A stretch of DNA of 30,457 bases from an uncultured Phascolarctobacterium sp. (lineage in GTDB: Bacteria; Bacillota; Negativicutes; Acidaminococcales; Acidaminococcaceae). The DNA lies in the NCBI GenBank assembly GCA_900553055.1, contig USBV01000001.1:1-30457 (forward strand), in the 5' to 3' direction. Shown in pieces: positions 7,595 through 16,027 of the stretch (positions are counted from its first letter, which is position 1; each line of letters starts with the position of its first letter). Both the position numbers and the translations under genes were made by a program. The notes beneath the pieces were generated by a model. It did not search any database. It was not told the origin of the DNA and saw only the letters and a list, made by a program, of their open reading frames with translations.

Positions 7595-7602
7595 AAAGTA
7601 AA
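7574..7602 (-). promoter_or_regulatory. Promoter of the 23-codon ORF, overlapping the LysR promoter
   Basis: Read on the reverse strand: TTTACT at 7602-7597, a 17-base spacer and TATACT at 7579-7574. The two promoters occupy opposite strands of the same 37 bases, so RNA polymerase cannot occupy both at once. Confidence 0.65.
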
Positions 7603-7647
7603 ATGAAGAAAAAGCCTAATAATTAACAAAAAAAGTGAGAGGTAAAG

Positions 7648-8550
7648 ATGGAATTTGATTTCTATCGCAATTTTCTCGTGCTGGCCGAGTCCAATACAAT
7701 GAGCTCCGCCGCGCGCAAATTAAATATTGTGCAAACAGCCTTGAGCAGCTAAATTACGAAGCTAGAGGATTATTACGGCGTGAAGCTGGTGAAGCGACAA
7801 AAGGGCAGCAAGCATATCGAGCTCACCGCGGCAGGCATAGAATTTGCCAGCAAGGTACGCACGCTGTGCCAAAGTGAGGATGAGCTGGCCCTGGCCATGG
7901 AAAAATACGATGGCAGTGTTTTTGGCACTATTCGCTTTGGCGTGTCACCCATGCGCAGCCACTATTTTATTGAGCGCTATTTAGTGCCCTTTACTAAGCT
8001 GCATCCGCGGATTACCTTTATGTTTGAAGAAATGCTCACCGTCGACCAGGTTGACAAAATCCGTGCTGGCAATATTGATTTTGCTTTCTCCAATGCGGCG
8101 ATCAAGATTTATCCTGAGTTTGGCATGATTAATTTTGAAAGGGAAAAGCTTTTTGCCGTATATCGTAAGGATTTGGCGGTGCCTTGGGCGGATAAGGATT
8201 TTATTGCAATTAAGGATTTGGCGGGCTTGCCCCTGTGCAGTTATTCTACGCAGTTTTCGCTTTTGCGTCGCTTTTATGAAAAGCAGGGCATCCGTCTGCA
8301 AACGCATTTTATGACGAATACGCTGCATACTACGCTCACGGTAGTGAAAAACAGCAATAATATTGGCATTATCGCTGCTACACCTAATGAAAAGATAGCT
8401 GAAGGCTTGGAAATGAAGCCCATCAAGGACTCGCAGCTAGAGTTTAATAAGATGTTTTATTGGAACAAGGATAGAACCATGAGCCTAGCTGCCGAAACCT
8501 TTTTGGCCTATTTTCTTGAGGAAGCGAAAAAGGATGGGGCAGAGGTGTAA
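7648..8550 (+). pseudogene. LysR-type regulator gene with an in-frame stop at codon 35
   Basis: The frame from ATG 7648 to TAA 8548-8550 has about 300 codons, the standard LysR length, with an intact helix-turn-helix start (MEFDFYRNFLVLAES, then SSAARKLNIVQTALSS). Codon 35 at 7750-7752 is TAA. LysR proteins nearly always have Gln here (LSSQI), so a single CAA-to-TAA change explains it. After the stop the frame resumes with ITKLEDYYG and a complete substrate-binding domain. Restart at GTG 7780 would lack most of the DNA-binding domain. Everything else, including the promoter and codon use, looks intact, so the inactivation is recent or a base error. It probably once governed the divergent reverse promoter. 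Confidence 0.85.
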
Positions 8551-8577
8551 AAATAGCAAGTAAAAGGGGATAGAACT

Positions 8578-9075
8578 ATGCATAAGAATATTTTACTTTA
8601 TAAGGCTATGCTGCAGCATTTTTCCGGAGATCCGCGCCGCTGCCAGCATCTAATCAAGGTTGCTAGCCTAGCCAAAGAGATAGCAATTTTAGAAGGTGCT
8701 GACGAAAAATTAATTGACTTAGTTGAAGCGGCAGGCTTTATCCATGATTGTGGCATCGTAGTAGGCGAGGCCAAATATGGCAAGGGCCACTGCACCGGCA
8801 AGATTCAGGAGCAAGAGGGGCCTGCTATAGCCCAGAAAATATTGGGCGAGCTTGGCTATGCGCAGCCAGAGATTGAACGCATTTGTTATCTAGTGGGTCA
8901 CCACCACACCTATAGTAATATTGATGGCCTGGATTATCAAATTCTCGTAGAGGCTGATTTTATTGTCAATTTTTATGAGGACGGCCTTAGCAAGGAGGCT
9001 ATTGCCCATACCATTGTCAAAATATTCCGCACTGCTAGCGGCAAAGAGCTGGTTCGCACTATGTTTGCCTTTTAA
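8578..9075 (+). CDS. HD-domain phosphohydrolase
   Basis: A 165-residue single-domain protein of the HD superfamily of metal-dependent phosphohydrolases. The ligands are visible as H24 (in CQHLIKVA), the H56-D57 doublet (in FIHDCGI), further histidines in VGHHHTYSN around 108-110 and D127 (in VEADFIV). The substrate is unknown; relatives act on nucleotides or on nucleotide second messengers. A GGGGAT ribosome binding site precedes ATG 8578, 27 bases after the LysR frame, so it may share the LysR promoter. A fragment of a 5'-nucleotidase gene follows, which fits a former nucleotide-metabolism pair, though this is only context. Confidence 0.85.
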   Translation: MHKNILLYKAMLQHFSGDPRRCQHLIKVASLAKEIAILEGADEKLIDLVEAAGFIHDCGIVVGEAKYGKGHCTGKIQEQEGPAIAQKILGELGYAQPEIERICYLVGHHHTYSNIDGLDYQILVEADFIVNFYEDGLSKEAIAHTIVKIFRTASGKELVRTMFAF

Positions 9076-9080
9076 CAGGC

Positions 9081-9392
9081 CCTTGATGCAGGTTTAACAT
9101 GCGCCTGTTGCCAATTACAGCAGGTATGGAATATGTTGCTGCAGATGCTAAGCAGGGATTTAAGCTGAAGAGCGTGACGCAAAAGGGCAAGCCATTAGAT
9201 TTACATAAGAAGTACAAGGTTACTGTGCTGGATAAGGAAACCTACTTCCGCCATAAGGCGGAAGAGCTGCTCCCCGACAAGGGCGAGGCTGCCTTTATCC
9301 GCGGCAAGGAATTTGTACGTCCTCATTGGCTGCGCTATTTTAAAGCCGGCAAGCCCATGGAGGAGCCCATGCCTTACGTAAAGGTTGAATAA
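9081..9392 (+). pseudogene. C-terminal fragment of a 5'-nucleotidase/UshA-type gene
   Basis: About 97 codons match only the end of the 5'-nucleotidase C-terminal domain: LPITAGMEYVAAD, then LKSVTQKGKPLDLHKKYKV and EFVRPHWLRYF. Full-length proteins of this family have about 500 residues with an N-terminal metallophosphoesterase domain that is absent here. The ATG at 9099 has no convincing ribosome binding site. In another frame just upstream QALDAG may be a further scrap of the same gene. It looks like the remains of a deletion that removed the 5' portion and joined the rest to the HD-domain gene. An intact terminator follows. Confidence 0.75.
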
Positions 9393-9404
9393 AACTGCAT
9401 AAGA

Positions 9405-9442
9405 AAAAGGTAGAACAACAAATTTGCTGTTCTACCTTTTGT
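9405..9442. terminator. Bidirectional terminator between convergent units
   Basis: AAAAGGTAGAACA at 9405-9417 pairs perfectly with TGTTCTACCTTTT at 9428-9440. T-rich sequence follows forwards and an A-rich run precedes it, so it can serve both the nucleotidase remnant and the reverse secreted-protein gene. Confidence 0.92.
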
Positions 9443-9453
9443 TTTTATTATTT

Positions 9454-10065
9454 TTATAGCTTATTGAATTCGCCATTGTAGCGAGCCTGCTCCTTGTCGT
9501 AGGAAGCGGGGTCAGCGTAACGGTTAACCTTGGTGTTCAGGGTGCAAGCGTCGGTGATGCAGTCATTAACAGCATTTTTGGTGTTGATGCGGGGGTCATC
9601 CTCGCTAGCTACTACATAGCCAGCTACACGCAGCATGCTGCTATCGTATTCCTTCACGCCATAATCATAGCTATAGAATTTGCCGTCAGCTACGATGCTT
9701 TCCTTCAGCGCAACCTTAACAGTAGCATATTTGCCAACCAGCTTTTCACCGCTGCCTACACCGGCCAAATCCAGCTTCACAACAACGGGAACATAGTTGG
9801 GACGGGTTACGAGGAAAACATCGGCAGGAGTCAGCTCCTTTTCAGGAGCACGCTTTAAAATTTGGATGTTAAAGCGTTTGCCATATTTCTCTTTGAGAAA
9901 GGTTTCAAATTCAACCTTGCCCTTTTCAATATCATTTTCAGGGTTTTGCACTTCCAAAATTACATCGGGGATTTGGTACCACAGCACTGCTTTTTTAGCA
10001 GGAGCGGCTGCGGCGCAGACGGAGCATACTAAAAGGCACAGGATGCAAAGAATAAGTTTTTTCAT
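9454..10065 (-). CDS. Secreted protein of unknown function
   Basis: A 203-residue protein with a clear Sec signal peptide: MKKLI, a leucine/cysteine-rich core and a probable cleavage site in the alanine run near residues 18-21 (CAAAAPAKK). The mature part is about 180 residues without repeats or membrane segments. It carries two cysteines in NDCITDACTLN that could form a disulfide. I do not recognise a domain. It probably acts in the periplasm or at the cell surface. AGGAGG lies about nine bases before the start and a reverse promoter at 10100-10128, so the gene forms its own transcription unit with the terminator at 9405. Confidence 0.85.
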   Translation of the reverse strand: MKKLILCILCLLVCSVCAAAAPAKKAVLWYQIPDVILEVQNPENDIEKGKVEFETFLKEKYGKRFNIQILKRAPEKELTPADVFLVTRPNYVPVVVKLDLAGVGSGEKLVGKYATVKVALKESIVADGKFYSYDYGVKEYDSSMLRVAGYVVASEDDPRINTKNAVNDCITDACTLNTKVNRYADPASYDKEQARYNGEFNKL

Positions 10066-10099
10066 TGGGGATAACCTCCTCTTTTTTTTTGTTATTAAT

Positions 10100-10128
10100 A
10101 TTGTAGCAAGAAAAAAGCATTCTGAAAA
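10100..10128 (-). promoter_or_regulatory. Promoter of the secreted-protein gene
   Basis: Read on the reverse strand: TTTTCA at 10128-10123, a 17-base spacer and TACAAT at 10105-10100. Confidence 0.5.
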
Positions 10129-10162
10129 GACTTTTTACAGTACTTTTTCACATAAGTGTTAC

Positions 10163-10191
10163 TTGCAAAAAGCATAGTAATTAGTTAAAAT
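10163..10191 (+). promoter_or_regulatory. Promoter of the collapsed sensor-kinase gene
   Basis: TTGCAA at 10163-10168, a 17-base spacer and TAAAAT at 10186-10191, divergent from the secreted-protein promoter about 60 bases away. Confidence 0.55.
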
Positions 10192-10259
10192 ATAGATTGA
10201 TAAGTGAAAGTATTTGCCAAGATACTTGCTAAAAAAGTCTTGGTGTGAGGGATAAAAGC

Positions 10260-11176
10260 ATGAGAAGAATATAAGCTTTTGGCGAGGCTAGCTTGAAGCT
10301 GGCACTACAAATTCTGATGGTGATGAGCCTTATCTTAGGCATGGCGCTGCCCACTGCACAGGCAGAGGAGGCACGCACTGTACGGGTGGGCTATTTTTAT
10401 TTAACAGGCTACCACGAAATTGATGCCCAAGGACGTATGCAGGGCTATGGCTATGATTTGTTGCAAAAAATGCGTCTTTACAACGATTGGCACTATGAGT
10501 ATATTGGTCATGAGCAAAAGTGGAGCGAAGGCTTCAAGATGCTGGAGCGGGGAGAGGTTGACCTCATTACCGGCGTGCGCAAGCGTCAGGAGCGCTTAGA
10601 AAAATTTTCCTACAGCAATAATCCTATTGGCCGCAGTGCTTCAGTGCTGGTAGTGTTACCAATATTAAGTTTGATGCTTATGCTAAGGAAAAGGGCTTTA
10701 CCTATTCCATTCGCTACTATGAGCATATGCCAGAGGCAAAGGCTGCTCCTAAGGTGGAAGAGACTGCGTCTGAGTTAAGCCTTAAGGGTAAGCATGTGCT
10801 TTTGGTGGATGATGTGGAGCTTAACCGGGAGATTGCCCAAATGATGCTGGAAAAGGCAGGCTGTGAGGTTGATACCTGCGTCAATGGTCAGGAAGCAGTC
10901 GATTATATGTCGCAGGCCTGTGACAAAAAGGTTGATTTTATTCTGATGGATTTGATGATGCCAGTGATGGATGGACTTGAGGCAACTAAGCTGATTCGCT
11001 GTCTGGCGGATAAGGAGGCGGCCCAGACCATTATCATTGCGCTGACTGCGAACGCGATGAACGAGACGAAGCAGGAGATTGTGGCAGTAGGCATGAATGG
11101 CATGCTGAATAAGCCATTTGATGTGAAGGCTCTGCAGGGAGTGTTGTGGGAGATTTTGCAAAGGAGCAAGCAGTGA
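10260..11176 (+). pseudogene. Collapsed hybrid sensor kinase: SBP_bac_3 sensor joined to a receiver domain
   Basis: One end encodes a signal peptide (ILGMALPTAQAEE) and the start of a family-3 solute-binding sensor domain (VRVGYFYLTGYHE, then GEVDLITGVRKRQERLEKF). The other end, one frame on from about 10655, encodes more sensor sequence (NIKFDAYAKEKGFTYSIRYY). It then passes directly into an intact receiver domain (HVLLVDDVELNREIAQ; phosphorylation site in FILMDLMMPVMDG). In full-length proteins of this kind the two ends are separated by the rest of the sensor, a membrane helix and HisKA/HATPase kinase domains; all are missing. This implies a deletion with a frameshift near 10650 and a second, larger one near 10730. 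The likely original ATG at 10260 is followed by TAA at codon 5, leaving TTG 10293 as a possible start. The ATG at 10727 could express the receiver alone. Confidence 0.8.
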
Positions 11177-11241
11177 GAAAGCATTTCTAGAGCTGTGTTG
11201 TGACGCTGGCGTAGTATATTGTAAGCCGAGCAAATAGAAAA

Positions 11242-11275
11242 GCACTGTAGTCATAGTTTTTTATGATTACAGTGC
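11242..11275. terminator. Long hairpin, possible terminator
   Basis: GCACTGTAGTCATA at 11242-11255 pairs with TATGATTACAGTGC at 11262-11275 with one wobble and a GTTTTT loop. No U-tract follows on the forward strand; the reverse strand has TTTTCTATTT. It separates the receiver remnant from the polysaccharide locus. Confidence 0.5.
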
Positions 11276-11324
11276 ATTAATGCTCAAAATAGTGGTATAA
11301 TATAATATACAAGTGCCCTATTTA

Positions 11325-11340
11325 TTGACATGGCTGTCAA
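11325..11340. promoter_or_regulatory. Perfect short inverted repeat, possible operator
   Basis: TTGACA-TGGC-TGTCAA lies 45 bases before the phosphotransferase start and downstream of a TATAAT-like box at 11296-11301. The symmetry and position suit a repressor site, but nothing identifies the protein. Confidence 0.3.
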
Positions 11341-11385
11341 AAAGTGGTAAAGATTAGATTTAACTAGAGAGGAAATTTTTTTACG

Positions 11386-13308
11386 ATGCAGTATTTTGCT
11401 CGGTTTTTCGAAAATCTTCAGCAGGATTTGAAGGCATTTGTATATTGGTGCCTTGTTTTCACTTTTTTTAGAATTGCGTTTATTTGGATATATAGCAGCC
11501 AGCTTAATGGCAATTATGCAGATGTGCCGATGGCGTTATTCTTAGGACTGCGCTTAAGCCTGAAAACAGCGGGTATATTATGCCTTATTGGTTTTGTGCT
11601 TGCTTCGTTGCCCAAGATAGTGTTTAAGTCGTGGCCAGCGCAACAAATCCGAAGCATATGGCATGGAATCGCTTTAGTATTCTTTTCCGTTTGCTTTATG
11701 GCACGCATTCCCTATTACAAAATATTCAATGCTGCCTTTAATATGATGCTTATCAATGGCGTGCACGATGACGTAAAAGCTATTATTGTTACCGCTATTG
11801 AAGAGTATCAGCTGCTGTGGCGCTTGCCTTTAGCGATAGTTATAGGATTATTGCTAGCTTATATTTTAAAGATGATATTTGCGAAAACTAAAATCATAGA
11901 ATTCGCTAATCTGAAGCACAAAAAGCTGGTCATGGTATGCACTTTACCGGCGATAGTACTTTTGTGGCTTTTCGTTAGATTTGGCGGCTCCTTTGATTAC
12001 AATAATTCCATCAACTGGCTTAGTGCTGCACGCTTAAATTCCAATTTGCTCAATGAGGCAATTCTTGATGATGGGCAAGCCTTATACAGAGTGCGAGACA
12101 TTAAGAAAAAGCAGGATAGAGCAAATAATATCAATATAAGTGCGGTTGAATTACGTAAGTTAATTGCCAAAAGCGGTGGCAATCCTCATGCTAATACCAT
12201 AGACGAAGCTTTTTTGCGGACCGTAAGTACGCCTAAATTGCAAACGCAACCCAGAAATGTCTTTATTATTGTGGGAGAAAGCTTTGGTAATTGGCCTTTT
12301 TTGCCCAAATTTGCCAATATAGGCATTGTGCCCCAAATGCAACGTTTAATGAACTCTGATAGCTGTGCCTATGTACCTACCATGATTCCCTCGGGCATCA
12401 ACACGATTAACGCTGTTAATGGCTTATTAACTGGCTTGCCAGAAACCGGCATTTATGCTAATTATCAGCCTGTGAGCTTTAAAGAAAAATATGCTGCTGG
12501 CATTGCTAATGCGATGAAAAAGCTGGGGTATAAAACCATATTTTGGTATGGTGGCTATTCCGGTTGGGAAGACGTTAAAAATTTTGCCCAGGCTCAGGGC
12601 TTTGATGAATTCCATTGTGCAGATGAATTTGGTAATGCAACAGATAATGTTTGGGGCTGTGATGATGCAGTATTGTTTAAGCATGCTGAAGAATATTTGC
12701 AAAAAGTATCTAAGGATGAAAAGGTTTTTCATTTGATTCTTACTATGAGTAACCATGCGCCCTATATAATCGATGTTGATAAATTGGGCTTCCCAAGAGA
12801 GGCTGTAAAGGCTAGACTGCCTAAAGATATTAGCAAGGATCAGAACACACTGACAGAGTTAGGCCATATTTGGTATGCTGATAAAACTATGGGTGATTTT
12901 GTTCAGAAGACAGAAAAAAAGCATCCGGATAGCCTGTTTGTCATTACTGGCGATCATTCCGAACGCTTTACCTTTGCTGTTGAGCAGGATAATAGAACAA
13001 TTTCTACCATTCCCTGTATTTTCTATGGACAGGGTGTACAGCAGAACTGGTTTCCCGATAATTCTATAGGGTGTCATATGCAAATTGCTGGGACGCTGAC
13101 TGAAATTTTGGGTGAGCCGGGCTTTAAATATAGCGCAATGATGCCAACTATGTTTGATAATAATGCGTATGTCTATAATCATCGACTTCTAGCTGATGGG
13201 GATAATATGTACATACAGGAGAAGCTTCAAGATGAAGCTATCAATGAGCATATTGCTGCTGCACGCAATGTTGGGGCTTGGCGAGTGTTAAAGGGAAATG
13301 AGTTTTAG
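11386..13308 (+). CDS. LTA synthase/OpgB-like sulfatase-fold membrane phosphotransferase
   Basis: A 640-residue enzyme with about five membrane helices in the first 215 residues and an extracytoplasmic alkaline-phosphatase/sulfatase-fold domain from about residue 285. The metal and nucleophile set is visible: E298 in IIVGESFGN, T340 in SGINTINAVNGL as the probable nucleophile, and D523-H524 in ITGDHSER. Relatives transfer phosphoglycerol from phosphatidylglycerol to lipoteichoic acid or periplasmic glucans, or phosphoethanolamine to lipid A. In a diderm with an LPS locus, decoration of a surface glycan is more likely than lipoteichoic acid synthesis; this is inference from context. A GAGAGGA ribosome binding site lies rather far (about 12 bases) before ATG 11386. 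It is the first gene of the polysaccharide block. Confidence 0.88.
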   Translation: MQYFARFFENLQQDLKAFVYWCLVFTFFRIAFIWIYSSQLNGNYADVPMALFLGLRLSLKTAGILCLIGFVLASLPKIVFKSWPAQQIRSIWHGIALVFFSVCFMARIPYYKIFNAAFNMMLINGVHDDVKAIIVTAIEEYQLLWRLPLAIVIGLLLAYILKMIFAKTKIIEFANLKHKKLVMVCTLPAIVLLWLFVRFGGSFDYNNSINWLSAARLNSNLLNEAILDDGQALYRVRDIKKKQDRANNINISAVELRKLIAKSGGNPHANTIDEAFLRTVSTPKLQTQPRNVFIIVGESFGNWPFLPKFANIGIVPQMQRLMNSDSCAYVPTMIPSGINTINAVNGLLTGLPETGIYANYQPVSFKEKYAAGIANAMKKLGYKTIFWYGGYSGWEDVKNFAQAQGFDEFHCADEFGNATDNVWGCDDAVLFKHAEEYLQKVSKDEKVFHLILTMSNHAPYIIDVDKLGFPREAVKARLPKDISKDQNTLTELGHIWYADKTMGDFVQKTEKKHPDSLFVITGDHSERFTFAVEQDNRTISTIPCIFYGQGVQQNWFPDNSIGCHMQIAGTLTEILGEPGFKYSAMMPTMFDNNAYVYNHRLLADGDNMYIQEKLQDEAINEHIAAARNVGAWRVLKGNEF

Positions 13309-13370
13309 GATTGGAGCATCCATTGAGAGGGTTAAATATTAAAATTTGATTAAGTGCGTGGTGAAGGCTT

Positions 13371-14114
13371 GTGCAAGTTACTGTTGTAATATTGACGAAA
13401 AATGAAGAGAATAATATCATTGGTGTTATAGAGAACGCTAAAAGAATTACTAATACTGTTTTGATCATAGATTCCGGCAGCACTGATAACACAGTATCCT
13501 TGGCAGAAGCCAATGGTGCTAAGGTTGTTTATAGAGAGTGGGATAATGATTTTAGTGCCCAGCGTAACTTTGCCCTAAAGCATGTTGATACTGAATGGGT
13601 GCTTTATTTGGATGCTGATGAAAGATTAGATGATGAATTATGCAATTCTATCAAAAAAGTTGTTATCTATGGTCAGCAAATGCAATATAGCATTGTGCGC
13701 AAGATTCATGCCTTTGGTTTTGAATATAAGCATGGCATTTTTAAGCCAGATGAAGTTTTACGTTTATTCCCAACCAAGACAGTTCATTGGGAGAACAAGG
13801 TTCACGAAAGGCCAATTTGTGCTTTGCCAAAAGAAAAGTTGGCTGGATTTATTGAGCATTATACCTATAGCTCTTGGCAACAATGGTGGGATAAGGCTGG
13901 AGAATATACCACAATTTGGGCGGAGGATAGCTTTGCCAAGGGTAAAAGAACTTCCCTCGGAGAATGCTTGGGGCATTCTATATATGGATTTTTTAGAGCG
14001 TATATAATTCAGCTTGGCTTTATTGATGGCTGGAGTGGTTTGTATTCTAGCTTGCAGCATTTTATCTATACCATGATGAAATATTTAAAATTGTATGAAT
14101 TACAGTTAAAATAA
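13371..14114 (+). CDS. Family 2 glycosyltransferase, WaaE/KdtX-like
   Basis: A 247-residue GT-A-fold enzyme. The N-terminus VTVVILTKNEENNI, the nucleotide-binding IIDSGSTDNT and the DXD-type motif YLDADERLDDEL are typical of the LPS core glycosyltransferases related to WaaE/KdtX, as are WENKVHERP and HYTYSSWQQWWDKA further on. It probably adds a hexose to the inner core at the cytoplasmic face of the inner membrane; donor and acceptor are unknown. The start is GTG 13371 with a weak AAGG upstream, 62 bases after the phosphotransferase gene and probably in the same operon. Confidence 0.88.
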   Translation: MQVTVVILTKNEENNIIGVIENAKRITNTVLIIDSGSTDNTVSLAEANGAKVVYREWDNDFSAQRNFALKHVDTEWVLYLDADERLDDELCNSIKKVVIYGQQMQYSIVRKIHAFGFEYKHGIFKPDEVLRLFPTKTVHWENKVHERPICALPKEKLAGFIEHYTYSSWQQWWDKAGEYTTIWAEDSFAKGKRTSLGECLGHSIYGFFRAYIIQLGFIDGWSGLYSSLQHFIYTMMKYLKLYELQLK

Positions 14115-14143
14115 TGATACATATAAAGTAAGAGATTCCTATA

Positions 14144-15980
14144 ATGCAATTTTTACTTAATAAAAAAGAGTTTTTTGTTAGCTTAGTAGTATATGTATTT
14201 TTGATAGCAGATTATTTCTTCACTTCGTTAGGTATAAGCCCAAGTACATTGTTTTTATAGATGCGCCGCTATATTCCTTGTGCTGTGAGTGTTGCTATAG
14301 CGATTACAGTGTGGAAAAAGTCTGGGTTTGAGTACAAGACATTGTTGCTTCATACTATTGTTGGGCTTGCGTAGGCGTTAGTATATCCTGTTTGCTACTG
14401 GTTAACTTTTAAGGAAACATTAACATTTATCGATAATCATTATGACCAGTCTTTTGGTGCTTATTTTTTTGCTTTTTCTATTTGTTTGCGTATAATCTTG
14501 TTGAGAATGAATAGGTGGCAAGATAATTATTTGCTTAATACTTTTTTTGGGACACTTCATACTGTAGCTATTTTGATACCGTTGTTTCAAATAGTGTATC
14601 ATATTTATTATAAGTATCCTGTTACAGAATCAGCGTCAATAGCTCTGTTGCAAACTAATCTATCTGAAGCTAAAGAGTTTATACTTATTAATTTAGGATA
14701 TTTCGGTATAGTAAGCGTATTAGTTTGCTTAATCGTTATATTTAAGTTATTTTTTAAATGGAATACATTAAGTGGAATTGCTGAAAAGGTAGATCGGGAC
14801 AATAGTTTTAGCAAGAGAATTTTCATATGGTGTTTAGTTGTTATTATGGCTACTGTTAGTTACGGAAGTATGATGTTTAAAAAGACAGGTGTTATGCAGA
14901 CTTATGTTTTTGCGAAAGAGTATTTTGAAAAGACAAATATGTTCAAGGTGTTCCATGATAAAAACTATGAGCAATTAGAGGTAATTCCTTCCAAACCGCC
15001 TTTTTCCCGACCATCAACAGTTATTATGGTAATCGGTGAATCAGCTCCATCATATTATATGAGTGCTTATAGTGATGTAAAAAATGATAACACACCTTGG
15101 ATGCGCTCTATGAAATCAAATGATAATTTTGTTCTATTCTCACATGCCTATACAAGCAGAATTCAAACTGTTCCAGCCTTAGAAAGAGCACTTACTGAAA
15201 AAAATCAGTATAACGATAAAGAGTTCAATCAATCTCTTACGATTTTAGATATTGCAAAAAAAGCTGGCTATGAGACCTATTGGTTTAGTAATCAAGGTTA
15301 TATTAGTGATGCTGATACTCCTATTACTCTTGTAGCAAGAACAGCAGATTACTCAAAATGGCTTTGTGAGGATAAAACACAGAATGGCAAAACTTTGTAT
15401 GATGGTGGGTTGTTAGATTATCTAAAACAAGTTGATCCAAATAAAAACAACTTCATTGTTCTTCATTTTATGGGAAGTCATGAGGATTGCATAAATAGAT
15501 ATCCTCCTGAATTTACTAAGTTTGGATAACCCAATAAACATGATATGTTAGATAACTTTGACAACAGCATTTTGTATACAGATTATTTATTGAAAAACAT
15601 CTATACTTATGCATCTGATAGATTAAACTTAAAAGCTATGGTTTATTTTAGCGATCATGGTAGTGACCCATACAGAAAACGGCATCCAGAGGATTCCGAG
15701 TTTAAAGCATCACAGATTCCGTTGTTTGTATATACAGATAATGAATATAATACTCTGTTTGCTGACAAGGTCAAAATCTTTAAGGAGCATAAAAATCATT
15801 ATTTCACTAATGATCTAATTTATGAACTAGTTTGTGATTTACTTCAAATTTAAATCTAATCACTTTATGGAAGAGAACAGTCTGTTGAATAGTAAATACC
15901 AATATACTAAGGATACTTTGACTACAGATTTAGGAAAGGTCAAACTGTCTGAAGATAAAGAACCAAGAAAAGATTTATAA
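14144..15980 (+). pseudogene. EptA-type phosphoethanolamine transferase, inactivated by three stops and a frameshift
   Basis: A single frame from ATG 14144 encodes an N-terminal membrane region and then a sulfatase-fold domain. It contains VIMVIGESAPSYY (metal ligand E), YTSRIQTVPALERAL (probable nucleophile T), FMGSHEDC, YTDYLLKNIY and VYFSDHGSDP (metal ligands D and H). The order matches lipid A phosphoethanolamine transferases of the EptA family. The frame is broken by TAG at 14258-14260, TAG at 14372-14374 and TAA at 15527-15529. A probable one-base insertion near 15850 follows, after which the C-terminus continues as SNHFMEENSLLNSKYQYTKD and ends at TAA 15978-15980. All remaining sequence aligns without other gaps, so loss is recent in evolutionary terms. 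The region is strongly AT-rich. Confidence 0.85.
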
Positions 15981-16027
15981 TAATAGCATGAACAAGAACC
16001 GGAAAATCATGCTTTATGAGGTGGTTT

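Noticed and set aside
7648..15980. Stop-codon reassignment (TAG or TAA read as Gln) to explain in-frame stops in the LysR and eptA-like genes
   Set aside because: Intact genes in the window end normally at TAA, TAG and TGA, no suppressor tRNA is visible, and the eptA-like gene also carries a frameshift. Ordinary gene decay is simpler.
16016..16027. Upstream ATG starts at 16016, 18571, 23321 and 23833 for four genes
   Set aside because: In the first three cases the ribosome binding site lies after or too close to the upstream start, and at 23833 a TATAAT box lies inside the extension, so the internal starts were chosen.
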